This document shows, one piece after another, positions 8,323-16,505 of a stretch of DNA of 57,119 nt. A model generated the notes under the pieces. It was not told the DNA's origin. It saw nothing but the letters and a program-made list of their open reading frames with translations, and searched no databases. The stretch's first letter is position 1, and each line of letters opens with the position of its first letter. A program made the position numbers and the translations under genes. Origin of the DNA: RH-AL1 sp964247745 (lineage in GTDB: Bacteria > Pseudomonadota > Alphaproteobacteria > Rhizobiales > Beijerinckiaceae); NCBI GenBank assembly GCA_964247745.1, contig CAXTVT010000012.1, positions 1 through 57,119 on the forward strand, written 5' to 3'.

Positions 8323-9029
8323 TCGACCACCGCAACGCGTTCGGCCAGGCCGTCGGCGAGGCCCTGCTGGGTTGGACGCCGCGCCAATGGCCACCGCGCA
8401 CTCCTATCGTAGGGCGCCACTGCCGATTGGAGCCGCTCGACCTGCTCCGCCATGCCGATGGACTGCACAAGGCTTACGCGTCAGCTCCCGATGCGCGGGA
8501 TTGGACCTATCTGCCCGACGAGTTCGAACCTGATCTCGACACGTTCCGCATCGGGATCGCCGCGCGTGCTGCATCTACGGACCCGCTGCATATGGCAGTG
8601 GTCCGTGGCAACGAGCCGTGCGGCTCCGCGGCGCTGATGAGGATCGATCCCGGAAATGGGGTGATCGAGATCGGCCATGTCCATTTCTCGCTTTCGCTGC
8701 GGCGCACGCCGGCGGCGACGGAAGCGTTATTCCTGCTGATGCGTCGAGCGTTCGACGAACTCGGTTACCGCCGACTCGAATGGAAATGCGACAGTTACAA
8801 TGTACCGTCGCGTCACGCGGCTCTCAGGCTTGGATTCGTCTTCGAAGGCATTTTTCGTCACGCAATCGTGACTAAGGGGCGGAGTCGCGATACGGCCTGG
8901 TACGCGATCCTCGCGTCGGATTGGCCTGGGATAAGCGCTGGTCTCGAGCAATGGTTGGCGCCAACCAACTTCGATCGCGGAGGTCGCCAGATCGCGACAC
9001 TGTCGAAGATTAGAGACGGCGGCGTTTGA
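8319..9029 (+). CDS. GNAT family N-acetyltransferase (RimJ/RimL type)
   Basis: This 236-aa protein resembles RimJ/RimL-like acetyltransferases that transfer an acetyl group from acetyl-CoA to an amine. It has the N-terminal GRHCRLEPLDLLRHADGL strand-helix, a central strand-rich core (IEIGHVHFSLSL), and the C-terminal LEWKCDSYNVPSRHAALRLGF block, in which N-x-x-S-x-x-A-x-x-L-G-F is typical of the acetyltransferase 3 subfamily. The GTG start overlaps the heme oxygenase stop by four bases, which suggests cotranscription. The substrate cannot be told. The last bases overlap the 3' end of the opposite-strand gene at 9010. Confidence 0.88.
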   Translation: MIDHRNAFGQAVGEALLGWTPRQWPPRTPIVGRHCRLEPLDLLRHADGLHKAYASAPDARDWTYLPDEFEPDLDTFRIGIAARAASTDPLHMAVVRGNEPCGSAALMRIDPGNGVIEIGHVHFSLSLRRTPAATEALFLLMRRAFDELGYRRLEWKCDSYNVPSRHAALRLGFVFEGIFRHAIVTKGRSRDTAWYAILASDWPGISAGLEQWLAPTNFDRGGRQIATLSKIRDGGV

Positions 9030-9252
9030 CGCCGGCATCGAATGCGACCCTGCAGGAGTCGCTCAGCATCGAGCGGTTTTGCTTCATGCAGGATAGCAGC
9101 TTACCCTCGTCAGGGTAGGTTCCGTAGCAGAACCGCACGGCATCAGAAGTGCAGGCAGCTTTCTCGGCATCGGTGACATGGTAGGGATCAGCGGACGCGA
9201 ACGCCGTCGACATCGCGCCCATGACGATTACCAACACCATCGACCTTCGCAT
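9010..9252 (-). CDS. Small secreted cysteine-rich repeat protein
   Basis: An 80-aa protein with a clear signal peptide (MRRSMVLVIVMGAMSTAFASA) and a mature part with four cysteines spaced as in the Cys-rich GLG1-type repeat: ACTSDAVRFCYGTYPDE, KLLSCMKQNRSMLSDSCR. Such proteins occur singly in the periplasm of Hyphomicrobiales; their function is unknown. I chose the internal ATG because GAGGAAGG lies six bases upstream; a longer frame would start in the middle of the divergent intergenic region. The 3' end overlaps the acetyltransferase gene by 20 bases. It is divergent from the ABC transporter operon. Confidence 0.75.
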   Translation of the reverse strand: MRRSMVLVIVMGAMSTAFASADPYHVTDAEKAACTSDAVRFCYGTYPDEGKLLSCMKQNRSMLSDSCRVAFDAGVKRRRL

Positions 9253-9427
9253 CAATCCTTCCTCCACTCGTTGTCCAATTGCTGTGCTGCGATATTCGTT
9301 GCGACACAAAAATGATAGCCTGGGTCAAGGTAAATCCCGGTGCGAATTGCCGATCGGTGCGCCGGTTGAATTCTGGCGACGCCTTCCGTCGGCTTGCCGC
9401 CCGGCACGCCTCGCGTATGATCCCTCG

Positions 9428-10414
9428 ATGATCCCGATCCCACCGTTCTCGCGCCGTTCCATGCTCGCGGGTGTCGCGGCTGCCCTGATGGCATCGAAGG
9501 CGCGCGCCGACGATCGCTCCGTGCTCAGGGTCGGTACGTTGCCGTTCGGCTCCTTGCATTGGGAGATCGCCGCGCTGCTCGATAACGGGTTCGACAAGGC
9601 GGCCGGCATCGTCGTCGAGAACGTGCCGCTGGCCTCCAACGAGGCGGCGCGCATCGGTTTCCTGTCCGGATCGGTCGATACCATCGTCAGCGACCTGCTC
9701 TTCGCCGCCCGGCTGCGTGCGGAGGGCAAGAACGTGACGTTCATGCCCTATTCCGCGAGCGAAGGGTCGCTCGTGGTCAAGGCCGGGTCGCCGATCAAGG
9801 CAATTGGCGACCTCAAAGGCAAGTCGATCGGGGTCGCTGGCGGCCAGCTCGATAAAAGCTGGCTTCTGCTTCAGGCCGCGGCCAAGAAGCAGGGTCTCGA
9901 TCTCGTCGGCGGGGCCAAGGCGGTGTTCGGAGCCCCACCGCTGTTGTCGCTCAAGCTCGAAAGCGGCGAGCTGGACGCGGCCCTCTTGTATTGGCCTTAT
10001 GCCGCGCGCCTCGCCGCCAAGGATTATCGCACGATCGTCAGTGTCGAAGATCTCGCCGAGAGCCTCGGTGCCAAGGGCCGGATCGCCTTCGCGGGTTTCG
10101 TATTTAAGGACACCACGCCCCAGGCGACGCTGGTCGCGTTCGGCCAGGCGGAGCGGCGGACCGAGGCGTTGATGGCCGACGATCCGGCGGTCTGGACCAA
10201 GCTACGCCCGCTCATGAAAGCGCCCGACGAGAAGACCTTCGTCGCCCTCAAGGAGGCGTTCCAGCGCGGCATTCCGCACAAGTCGCGCGACGCCGAGATC
10301 GCCGATGCCAAAGCCTTGTACGCGACACTGGCTCGGATCGGCGGGCCGGAGCTGGTCGGAAGGGCGCTGACGTTGCCCGATGGACTCTACGTGGATCAGA
10401 AGGTCTACGGCTAG
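9428..10414 (+). CDS. NitT/TauT-type ABC transporter substrate-binding protein
   Basis: A 328-aa periplasmic binding protein of the nitrate/sulfonate/thiamine-precursor class. The N-terminus has a Tat-like signal with FSRRSMLAGVAAALMASKARA. The mature part opens with a strand (LRVGTLPFGSLHWEIAALL) and contains IGDLKGKSIGVAGG, a motif of SsuA/TauA/ThiY-like proteins. ATG 9428 was chosen because it places the signal peptide at the start; the frame upstream is non-coding in character. The permease begins four bases after the stop. It belongs to a three-gene transporter that ends 354 bp upstream of xoxF. The ligand is unknown. Confidence 0.85.
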   Translation: MIPIPPFSRRSMLAGVAAALMASKARADDRSVLRVGTLPFGSLHWEIAALLDNGFDKAAGIVVENVPLASNEAARIGFLSGSVDTIVSDLLFAARLRAEGKNVTFMPYSASEGSLVVKAGSPIKAIGDLKGKSIGVAGGQLDKSWLLLQAAAKKQGLDLVGGAKAVFGAPPLLSLKLESGELDAALLYWPYAARLAAKDYRTIVSVEDLAESLGAKGRIAFAGFVFKDTTPQATLVAFGQAERRTEALMADDPAVWTKLRPLMKAPDEKTFVALKEAFQRGIPHKSRDAEIADAKALYATLARIGGPELVGRALTLPDGLYVDQKVYG

Positions 10415-10417
10415 CGC

Positions 10418-11167
10418 GTGTCACGGATCCTCCGCTTCGTCCTGTCGCTCGCCGGGCTGGTGCTGCTCTGGGCGCTCGTCGTCGTGCTGTTCCATCCCCA
10501 GAAGCTGCCGCCGCCCTGGCAGGTGTTCGCCTTCATCGGTAGCGATCTCGTGCACGGCGACATGCTCTTCAACATCGCGATGACGCTGTGGCGCTCCGTC
10601 GCCGCCTTCTTCATCGCCTTGGTGCTCGGCGGCTGGCTCGGCTTGTGGCTGGGTCGCTCGCGGCGCGAGGACGCCGCATTGATGCCTTGGGTGTTGTTCT
10701 GCCAGAACTCGCCGCTGATCGTCGTCGCGGCCCTGTTCTTCATCTGGTTCGGGTTGAACGAGGCTGCGGCTGTCGCGGCGGCCGCGTTCGGCAAGTTCCC
10801 CAACAACACGATCATCCTTCGCGACGGCGTGAGGACCTTCGATCCCGCGCTCGACGAGATCGCCACCATCTATCGTTTCTCGGCGCTGTCGCGATTCCGG
10901 CACGTGATCTGGCCCCAGGCCGTTCCCTTCGTCGTGGTCGCGGCACGTTCGGGGATCGGCATCGTCTGGAAGATCGTGATCGTGGTCGAACTGTTCGGCA
11001 TGTCGAGCGGCGTCGGCTTCAAGATCTCGAGCTATTTCCAATTCGCGGACACGGTGGCCATCCTGGGCTACAGCGTCGCCTTCACGCTGCTCATGCTCGC
11101 CATCGAGCTGTTCATCCTTCAACCGCTGGACGATTATGCCCGACGCTGGCGGCCCGCCGCTCCTTGA
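10418..11167 (+). CDS. ABC transporter permease (NitT/TauT family)
   Basis: A 249-aa integral membrane protein with about six hydrophobic helices and the binding-protein-dependent transport signature. It begins MSRILRFVLSLAGLVLLWALVVVLF and contains PPPWQVFAFIGS, typical of SsuC/TauC-like permeases. The cytoplasmic coupling loop that contacts the ATPase lies near ATIYRFSALSRFRHVIWPQA. The start is GTG, four bases after the binding-protein stop. Its 3' end overlaps the ATPase gene by 32 bases, which supports one operon. Substrate specificity cannot be read from the sequence. Confidence 0.88.
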   Translation: MSRILRFVLSLAGLVLLWALVVVLFHPQKLPPPWQVFAFIGSDLVHGDMLFNIAMTLWRSVAAFFIALVLGGWLGLWLGRSRREDAALMPWVLFCQNSPLIVVAALFFIWFGLNEAAAVAAAAFGKFPNNTIILRDGVRTFDPALDEIATIYRFSALSRFRHVIWPQAVPFVVVAARSGIGIVWKIVIVVELFGMSSGVGFKISSYFQFADTVAILGYSVAFTLLMLAIELFILQPLDDYARRWRPAAP

Positions 11168-11885
11168 GGCGGCGATCGAGCGCAAAGCGCACGTTCAGGG
11201 ACGCGACACCCTCGAGGTCGTCGACAACCTGCGGTTCGTGTTGCGGCGAGGCGAGGTCACCTGCCTGCTCGGCCCTTCCGGATGCGGCAAGACCACCGCG
11301 TTGCGAATCATCATGGGCCTCGACACGGCTTACGAGGGGCGGGTGGTCCCTCCCGTCGAGACGCTCCGACTCGGGGTCGTCTTCCAGGATGCCCGCCTGC
11401 TGCCTTGGCGAACCGTCGCGCAGAACGTTCGTCTGGCCGCGCCCAAGCTCGCGTCCCCCGACGTCGACGCGCTGCTCGCTGAAGTCGGTCTCCTGGAATG
11501 GCGAGACCACAATCCGCTTCAGCTGTCCGGCGGCATGGCGCGTCGGGTCGCGCTCGCCCGCGCGCTCGCCGTAGATCCCGACCTGCTGATCCTCGACGAG
11601 GCCTTCGTCTCGCTCGACGAGCGGAATGCCGAGGCGTTGCGAGGTGTCGTGTTCGGCGCCGTGGAGCGACGCCGCGCCAGCGTGCTGATGGTGACCCACG
11701 ACGTGCGCGAGGCCTTGCTCGTGAGCGACACCGTTCTGCTTCTCGGCCCCCGTCCGACCAAGGTCGTCGCTACTGTGTCGATCGAAATGCCGCGTGGACA
11801 GCGCGATGCCGCCTGGCTGGAAGCGGAGCGTGATCGCCTTCTGCAGACCCATCGTGACGTGATCGACCCGGCCAAGATGCCGTGA
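11136..11885 (+). CDS. ABC transporter ATP-binding protein (NitT/TauT family)
   Basis: A 249-aa ATPase subunit. The Walker A motif GPSGCGKTT is at residues 46-54, the Q-loop is VVFQDARLLPW, the signature is QLSGGMARRVALARAL, the Walker B is PDLLILDEAF, and the switch histidine is in VTHDVREAL. This matches SsuB/TauB-like ATPases that power import. It completes the binding protein-permease-ATPase set. The 354-bp spacer to xoxF follows, so cotranscription with xoxF is possible but not shown. Confidence 0.92.
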   Translation: MPDAGGPPLLEAAIERKAHVQGRDTLEVVDNLRFVLRRGEVTCLLGPSGCGKTTALRIIMGLDTAYEGRVVPPVETLRLGVVFQDARLLPWRTVAQNVRLAAPKLASPDVDALLAEVGLLEWRDHNPLQLSGGMARRVALARALAVDPDLLILDEAFVSLDERNAEALRGVVFGAVERRRASVLMVTHDVREALLVSDTVLLLGPRPTKVVATVSIEMPRGQRDAAWLEAERDRLLQTHRDVIDPAKMP

Positions 11886-12239
11886 TCGAGGCTTCCGCGA
11901 AGTTTCGTCGCAGGGCAACCCACCTTGCCATAAGACGCAATCGCGATGCTGCACTGCAATGTACAGCTGATTTCTTACATGTTTCGTCCGCAGGCATTCC
12001 GGCACCCCCAAAAGGCGGATAAGCGCCGCATGAGGGCTTTCTAAGAAACGTCTTGCGTCGGCTTGCGGGATTGGTAGTGTCCCGCCGTCTTCGGAAGCGA
12101 AGTCACCTCAAAGGGTTCTTGGTCGTCGTATAAAAGCAACAAGAAACGTCGTCTGCCACGGCACACCGACATCTCGATCGCGACAATCTCGTGAAGGCAC
12201 GGCTGCCGGCCTAAGCTTTTCACATTCGGAGGAAGCCTC
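11886..12239 (+). promoter_or_regulatory. xoxF upstream region with two short direct-repeat pairs
   Basis: This 354-bp stretch has no convincing gene. Two repeat pairs are visible: GTTTCGTCGCAGG at 11902-11914, recurring as GTTTCGTCCGCAGG at 11981-11994, and AAGAAACGTC at 12043-12052 and 12141-12150. A TATAAA lies at 12129-12134 without a good -35 partner. The xoxF ribosome site is GGAGGAA, just before the ATG. The repeats are candidate operator sites for the regulator of methanol oxidation; that role is inference. Confidence 0.45.
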
Positions 12240-14090
12240 ATGAAATATATTGGCGTGGCTGCGGCCACCGCTTGTCTACTTGCCTATTCCCTGCCTGTGA
12301 TGGCGCAGGATGCTGCCAAGAGCGATGCGCCCAAGGAAGTCTCCGGGCCCACCGCCGCGAAGCTGATGCAGAACCCGAACGATTGGGTGCTTCAGACCGG
12401 CGACTACGCGAACACGCGCTACTCGAAGCTCGACCAGATCAACGCCGGTAACGTGAAGAACCTCCAGGTTGCCTGGACCTTCTCGACGGGCGTGCTGCGC
12501 GGCCACGAGGGCTCGCCGCTGGTGATCGGCGACGTGATGTATGTCCACACGCCGTTCCCGAACATCGTCTATGCGCTCGACCTCAACAACGACGGCAAGA
12601 TCCTCTGGAAGTACACGCCGAAGCAGGATCCCAACGTGATCCCGGTGATGTGCTGCGATACCGTGAACCGCGGCCTCGCTTACGACAACGGCAAGATCTT
12701 CCTGCACCAGGCCGACACCAACGTCGTCGCGCTCGACGCCAAGGACGGCAAGGAGCTCTGGAAGGTCGCGAACGGCGATCCCAAGAAGGGCGCGACCAAC
12801 ACCGCCACCGTTCTGCCGGTCAACGGCAAGATCATCGTCGGCATTTCCGGCGGCGAGTTCGGCGTGCAGTGCCACGTGACCGCCTATGACGAGAACACCG
12901 GCAAGCGCGTGTGGCGCGCGTTCTCGGAAGGCCCGGACGATCAGATCATGGTCGATCCTGAAAAGACCACGCAGTTCGGCAAGCCGATCGGCAAGGATTC
13001 TTCGCTGAAGACCTGGGAAGGCGATCAGTGGAAGACCGGTGGCGGTTGCACCTGGGGTTGGTATTCCTACGATCCGAAGCTGAACCTGTTCTACTACGGT
13101 TCGGGCAACCCCTCGACCTGGAACCCGAAGCAGCGCCCGGGTGACAACAAGTGGTCCATGACGATGTGGGCTCGTAACCCCGACACCGGCATGGCCAAGT
13201 GGGTCTACCAGATGACCCCGCACGACCAGTGGGATTATGATGGCATCAACGAGATGCCGCTGGTCGACCAGAAGGTCGATGGCAAGGAGCGCAAGCTCAT
13301 CGTCCACTTCGATCGTAACGGCTACGGCTACACGCTCGACCGCACTAACGGCGAACTTCTTGTCGCTCAGCATTACGACCCGGCAGTGAACTGGTCGGAC
13401 AAGGTCGAGATGGACAAGTCGTCCCCGAACTACGGCCGCCCGAACGTCATCGCCAAGTACTCGACCGAGCACAACGGCGAAGACAACAACTCGAAGGGCA
13501 TCTGCCCGGCCGCCCTCGGAACCAAGGACGAGCAGCCTTCGGCCTTCTCGCCCAAGACCGGCCTGTTCTACGTGCCGACCAACCACGTCTGCATGGACTA
13601 CGAGCCCTTCAAGGTCTCCTACACCCCGGGTCAGCCCTACGTCGGCGCCACCCTCTCGATGTATGCCGCTCCCAACAGCCACGGTGGGATGGGTAACTTC
13701 ATCGCTTGGGACGCTACCAAGGGTAAGATCGTTTGGTCGGATCCCGAGCAGTTCTCGGTCTGGTCGGGCGCTCTCGCCACCGCCGGCGACGTGGTCTTCT
13801 ACGGTACCCTCGAGGGTTACCTGAAGGCGATCGACGCCAAGACGGGCAAGCTGCTCTACAAGTTCAAGACGCCGTCGGGCATCATCGGCAACGTCATGAC
13901 CTACGAGCACAAGGGCAAGCAGTTCGTCGCCGTCTATTCGGGCGTCGGCGGCTGGGCTGGTATCGGTCTCGCGGCCGGTCTTGCCGATCCGAACGCCGGT
14001 CTGGGTGCTGTCGGTGGCTACGCCGCCCTCAACAACTACACCGCTCTCGGCGGCACGCTCACCGTGTTCGCGATGCCGAACAACGAGTAA
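12240..14090 (+). CDS. xoxF: Lanthanide-dependent methanol dehydrogenase (PQQ)
   Basis: XoxF (616 aa) is the periplasmic PQQ enzyme that oxidises methanol to formaldehyde or formate and passes electrons to a c-type cytochrome. A signal peptide ends near VMAQ (residues 20-23). The vicinal disulfide is C138-C139. Metal and active-site residues are E206 (GGEFG), N290 (GSGNP), D332 and the extra D334 in QWDYDGINE. The D-Y-D pattern marks lanthanide XoxF; calcium MxaF has alanine at the second position. The eight-blade propeller pattern with tryptophan docking repeats is visible. Codon use is more biased than in neighbours (highly expressed). It is followed by a terminator, a cytochrome c and xoxJ. 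Confidence 0.97.
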   Translation: MKYIGVAAATACLLAYSLPVMAQDAAKSDAPKEVSGPTAAKLMQNPNDWVLQTGDYANTRYSKLDQINAGNVKNLQVAWTFSTGVLRGHEGSPLVIGDVMYVHTPFPNIVYALDLNNDGKILWKYTPKQDPNVIPVMCCDTVNRGLAYDNGKIFLHQADTNVVALDAKDGKELWKVANGDPKKGATNTATVLPVNGKIIVGISGGEFGVQCHVTAYDENTGKRVWRAFSEGPDDQIMVDPEKTTQFGKPIGKDSSLKTWEGDQWKTGGGCTWGWYSYDPKLNLFYYGSGNPSTWNPKQRPGDNKWSMTMWARNPDTGMAKWVYQMTPHDQWDYDGINEMPLVDQKVDGKERKLIVHFDRNGYGYTLDRTNGELLVAQHYDPAVNWSDKVEMDKSSPNYGRPNVIAKYSTEHNGEDNNSKGICPAALGTKDEQPSAFSPKTGLFYVPTNHVCMDYEPFKVSYTPGQPYVGATLSMYAAPNSHGGMGNFIAWDATKGKIVWSDPEQFSVWSGALATAGDVVFYGTLEGYLKAIDAKTGKLLYKFKTPSGIIGNVMTYEHKGKQFVAVYSGVGGWAGIGLAAGLADPNAGLGAVGGYAALNNYTALGGTLTVFAMPNNE

Positions 14091-14118
14091 GCTCGACTGA
14101 AAATACGCTTCGGACTCG

Positions 14119-14155
14119 AAGCCAGCGCGCAGTTTGCGCGCTGGCTTTCGTTTGA
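14119..14155 (+). terminator. Intrinsic terminator after xoxF
   Basis: A perfect 13-bp stem (AAGCCAGCGCGCA with TGCGCGCTGGCTT, 3-base loop) ends in TTCGTTT. It begins 28 bp after the xoxF stop and should separate abundant xoxF mRNA from the downstream cytochrome gene. The following 338 bp up to the cytochrome gene show no gene. Confidence 0.85.
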
Positions 14156-14493
14156 GCGGAATGTGGATTGTTTTCGCCGGGATCATGTCGGCGTTGTCAG
14201 CGCGAGACTCGGAGGTTTTCGTCTCTCGTCATTCGCTCGGAAGCGGCGCACAGCGATTGCGCAGTGAAGAACGGGCCCAACCTCTGCTTGTTTTCCCGAA
14301 TAATGTTCGGCAGTCCCGGGCCCGTGCGGAATGTAGGTCGGCGAGCATCTTGGGGAATGCAGGTTGCGACCATGCTGCCGATTGCTTTTTCGGTTGTCGC
14401 CGGCATAACGTGATCGTGGCTTAGAGTCGTTGAAAAAACGCCCAGCGTCATGGACCAGCGAGATGTCTGGTCAATCAGGGAGGAAGAGATACG

Positions 14494-14895
14494 ATGCGCG
14501 CATTAGGTTTCTTGGTCGCTTTTGGGGTCGGAATCGTCTCGATCGCAGGTATGGCGCGGGCCGACAGCGGGCCGTACACCGACGCGCAGGCCGAGGATGG
14601 CCATGTCAAGTTCAACAACAATTGCGCGCAGTGCCACGGACCCAAGCTCGACGGTGCGCTCGGCCCAAACCTTCATGATGCCAAGTTTCAGGAGATCTTC
14701 GCGGGCAAGAAGGTGAAGGACCTCCGCGACTTCGTCTACGAGAACATGCCGCAGAATGCACCGAAGTCGCTGAACGACGGTGAGCTCTACCCGATCCTGG
14801 CTTGGATCATGAAGAAGAACAACGTGCCGGCTGGCACACAGCCGCTGACGAAGGCGAGCGTCGAGACGGCCGAGTTCCCGAAGACGATCAAGTAG
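14494..14895 (+). CDS. xoxG: Periplasmic class I cytochrome c, probable XoxF electron acceptor (XoxG-like)
   Basis: A 133-aa secreted cytochrome: signal peptide MRALGFLVAFGVGIVSIAGMARA, one heme site CAQCH at residues 44-48, and a likely axial methionine at M85 in VYENMPQNAP. Its place between xoxF and xoxJ is that of XoxG, the cytochrome that takes electrons from XoxF. It is shorter than the well-studied XoxG of Methylorubrum, so the assignment depends on context. The ribosome site AGGGAGGAAG is strong. The 338 bp between the xoxF terminator and this gene have no recognisable feature, but probably hold its promoter. Confidence 0.7.
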   Translation: MRALGFLVAFGVGIVSIAGMARADSGPYTDAQAEDGHVKFNNNCAQCHGPKLDGALGPNLHDAKFQEIFAGKKVKDLRDFVYENMPQNAPKSLNDGELYPILAWIMKKNNVPAGTQPLTKASVETAEFPKTIK

Positions 14896-15053
14896 CGTCT
14901 CGAGAGCTGCCCGATCCGGTGGCAGAAATAGATCGATGGCTTGGAAGGCATTGCGGTGCTTTTCGAGCCGTTTGTCGTTGTCTTAATCCATAAGTGGCCG
15001 AGCGCCGTCGGTGTCTTGTCTGACGGGGCTGGAGCGTCGTAGGAGCTGCCATC

Positions 15054-16136
15054 TTGTCTTCCAATGAAGCGGCTTTCGGCAGCGGCCTCGGCGCTTCCGG
15101 CCTCCGAAGCGGCCTGATCCATCGCCTTCGATGGTCTGCGGGTCGGACGATCTGGCCGCTGACAGCTTTGGCATGTGCTGTGGCGGCTCTCTCCGCCGGC
15201 AGCGTCGACGCCCAGGTGGTGCCGGATCTCGTTTCGCGCACCGCGCTTCGCGTTTGCGCCGATCCGGCCAACATGCCGTTCAGCGATCGTTCGAAACAGG
15301 GTTTCGAGAACAAGATCGCCGACATCGTCGCCGACCAGCTGAAGGAGCCGGTCCGCTACCTCTGGGCTCCGTCGGGCCCGGGTTTCTCGCGCAATACCCT
15401 CAATGCCGACCTTTGCGACATCGTGATGGGCTACGCGGTCGGCTCAGACGTCATGCAATCGACCAACCCTTATTATCGATCGACCTACGTGATCGTGGCG
15501 CCGAAAGGCAGCGCGCTCGCCGGTGTCGAGGGTCTCGATGATCCCAAGCTGAAAGGCCACACCATCGGCGTGTTCTCCGCCACTCCCCCGGTCGACATCA
15601 TGCTGAAGAAGGGCCTGATGGAGAAGGCGGCGGTCTATCCCATCCTCGTCGATCACCGCTTCGATTCGCCTCTCACCAAGATGGTGGGGGACCTCACGTC
15701 GGGGAGGATCGATGCGGCGGTCCTCTGGGGTCCGCTGGTCGGTCTCGACGTCAAGAAATCGAACGGCGCTCTCATCCTCTCACCTCTGGTGAAGGATGTG
15801 GACAAGCCCGGCTTCAGCTACCGCATCTCGTTCGGCATCCGCCACGACGAGCCGGGTTGGAAGCACAAGCTCGAGGCGGTGGAGCGCGCCCGGGCGGCCG
15901 ATATCGGCAAGGTGCTCGTCGACTACGCCGTGCCGATGATCGACGATGCCGGCCAGCTTATCGCGCCGGCGGACGCGCTGAAGGGCGCGGCCGTGTCGAG
16001 CGATGCCGAGCCTGCGCGTCACGGCCGCGCGAAGGCCGCATCCTCCGACTTCAAGATGCCGGGTCCGGCGCCCGCCGCGACGCCCCAGACCTTCAAGATG
16101 CCGGGTCCGGCGCCAACCAACGCGCCGCCGCCCTGA
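15054..16136 (+). CDS. xoxJ: XoxJ, periplasmic binding protein-like methanol oxidation factor
   Basis: XoxJ (360 aa) is a periplasmic solute-binding-fold protein needed with XoxF, thought to help activation or maturation of the dehydrogenase. After a long N-terminus and a hydrophobic signal (ALACAVAALSAGSVDAQ) the mature part has LRVCADPANMPFSD, ADLCDIVMGYAVGSD and GRIDAAVLWGPLVGLD, typical of MxaJ/XoxJ. The C-terminal 45 residues are unusual: Pro/Ala-rich with KMPGPAP twice. The start is TTG with GGAG nine bases upstream; no ATG exists before the mature region. It converges with the gene at 16137 with no base between the two stop codons. Confidence 0.88.
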   Translation: MSSNEAAFGSGLGASGLRSGLIHRLRWSAGRTIWPLTALACAVAALSAGSVDAQVVPDLVSRTALRVCADPANMPFSDRSKQGFENKIADIVADQLKEPVRYLWAPSGPGFSRNTLNADLCDIVMGYAVGSDVMQSTNPYYRSTYVIVAPKGSALAGVEGLDDPKLKGHTIGVFSATPPVDIMLKKGLMEKAAVYPILVDHRFDSPLTKMVGDLTSGRIDAAVLWGPLVGLDVKKSNGALILSPLVKDVDKPGFSYRISFGIRHDEPGWKHKLEAVERARAADIGKVLVDYAVPMIDDAGQLIAPADALKGAAVSSDAEPARHGRAKAASSDFKMPGPAPAATPQTFKMPGPAPTNAPPP

Positions 16137-16505
16137 TCAGCGGAAACAGCGGATCTCGGCCTCGGCCTGAGCGCGGCGCAGGTCGGCGACGATGTCGTTG
16201 AGGCCCTTGGCGGCGGTGAACTCTCGCGATTGAGCGCCGAGACCTTGCCGCATCGAGAGGATCGTCTCCGCTTCCTCGTACCGGTCATAGGGAAGGATCG
16301 AGGCGATCACGTCGATCGAGCAGGAGCAGTGGTCGAGCGCCGGCCGGGTGTTGCTGTTCGCCGCCATGCAACCCAGCACGTAATCGGCGCGCGCCGAGGT
16401 GGGATAATCGTTGGCTGCCGACGGTTCGGCCGCCATGGCAACGCCAGCGAACGCCGCGGCCGTGCCGAGGATCGCCGCCGCGACGAGGGCGAGAGGCGCC
16501 TTCAC
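16137..16505 (-). CDS. Secreted CxC protein linked to the pqq operon (unknown function)
   Basis: A 122-aa protein with a signal peptide (VKAPLALVAAAILGTAAAFAGVAMAAE). The mature part has YVLGCMAANSN, HCSCSIDVIASILPYDRYEEAE and a C-terminal EIRCF, so four cysteines that could form disulfides or bind metal. I recall similar proteins near methanol dehydrogenase or pqq genes in other Hyphomicrobiales, but know no tested function. The start is GTG and overlaps the stop of the upstream gene by four bases (GTGA), so it is translationally coupled and is the last gene of the pqqABCDE transcript. The stop abuts the xoxJ stop. Confidence 0.8.
   Translation of the reverse strand: MKAPLALVAAAILGTAAAFAGVAMAAEPSAANDYPTSARADYVLGCMAANSNTRPALDHCSCSIDVIASILPYDRYEEAETILSMRQGLGAQSREFTAAKGLNDIVADLRRAQAEAEIRCFR

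Noticed and set aside
9221..9427. Upstream extension of the ABC binding protein
   Set aside because: The Tat-like signal peptide must be near the start; the extra 69 codons overlap a divergent gene start and look non-coding.
12240..14090. Reading the dehydrogenase as calcium-type MxaF
   Set aside because: The second aspartate after the catalytic one (D332-Y-D334) marks XoxF, and no mxaI or mxaG pattern follows.
12276..14186. A 636-codon open frame antisense to xoxF
   Set aside because: It mirrors the highly biased codons of xoxF, is full of Val/Asp/Arg/Gly/His, and has no domain.
14494..14895. Calling the cytochrome MxaG or a cytochrome c2 of the photosystem
   Set aside because: Its place between xoxF and xoxJ fits XoxG better, though the short length leaves some doubt.
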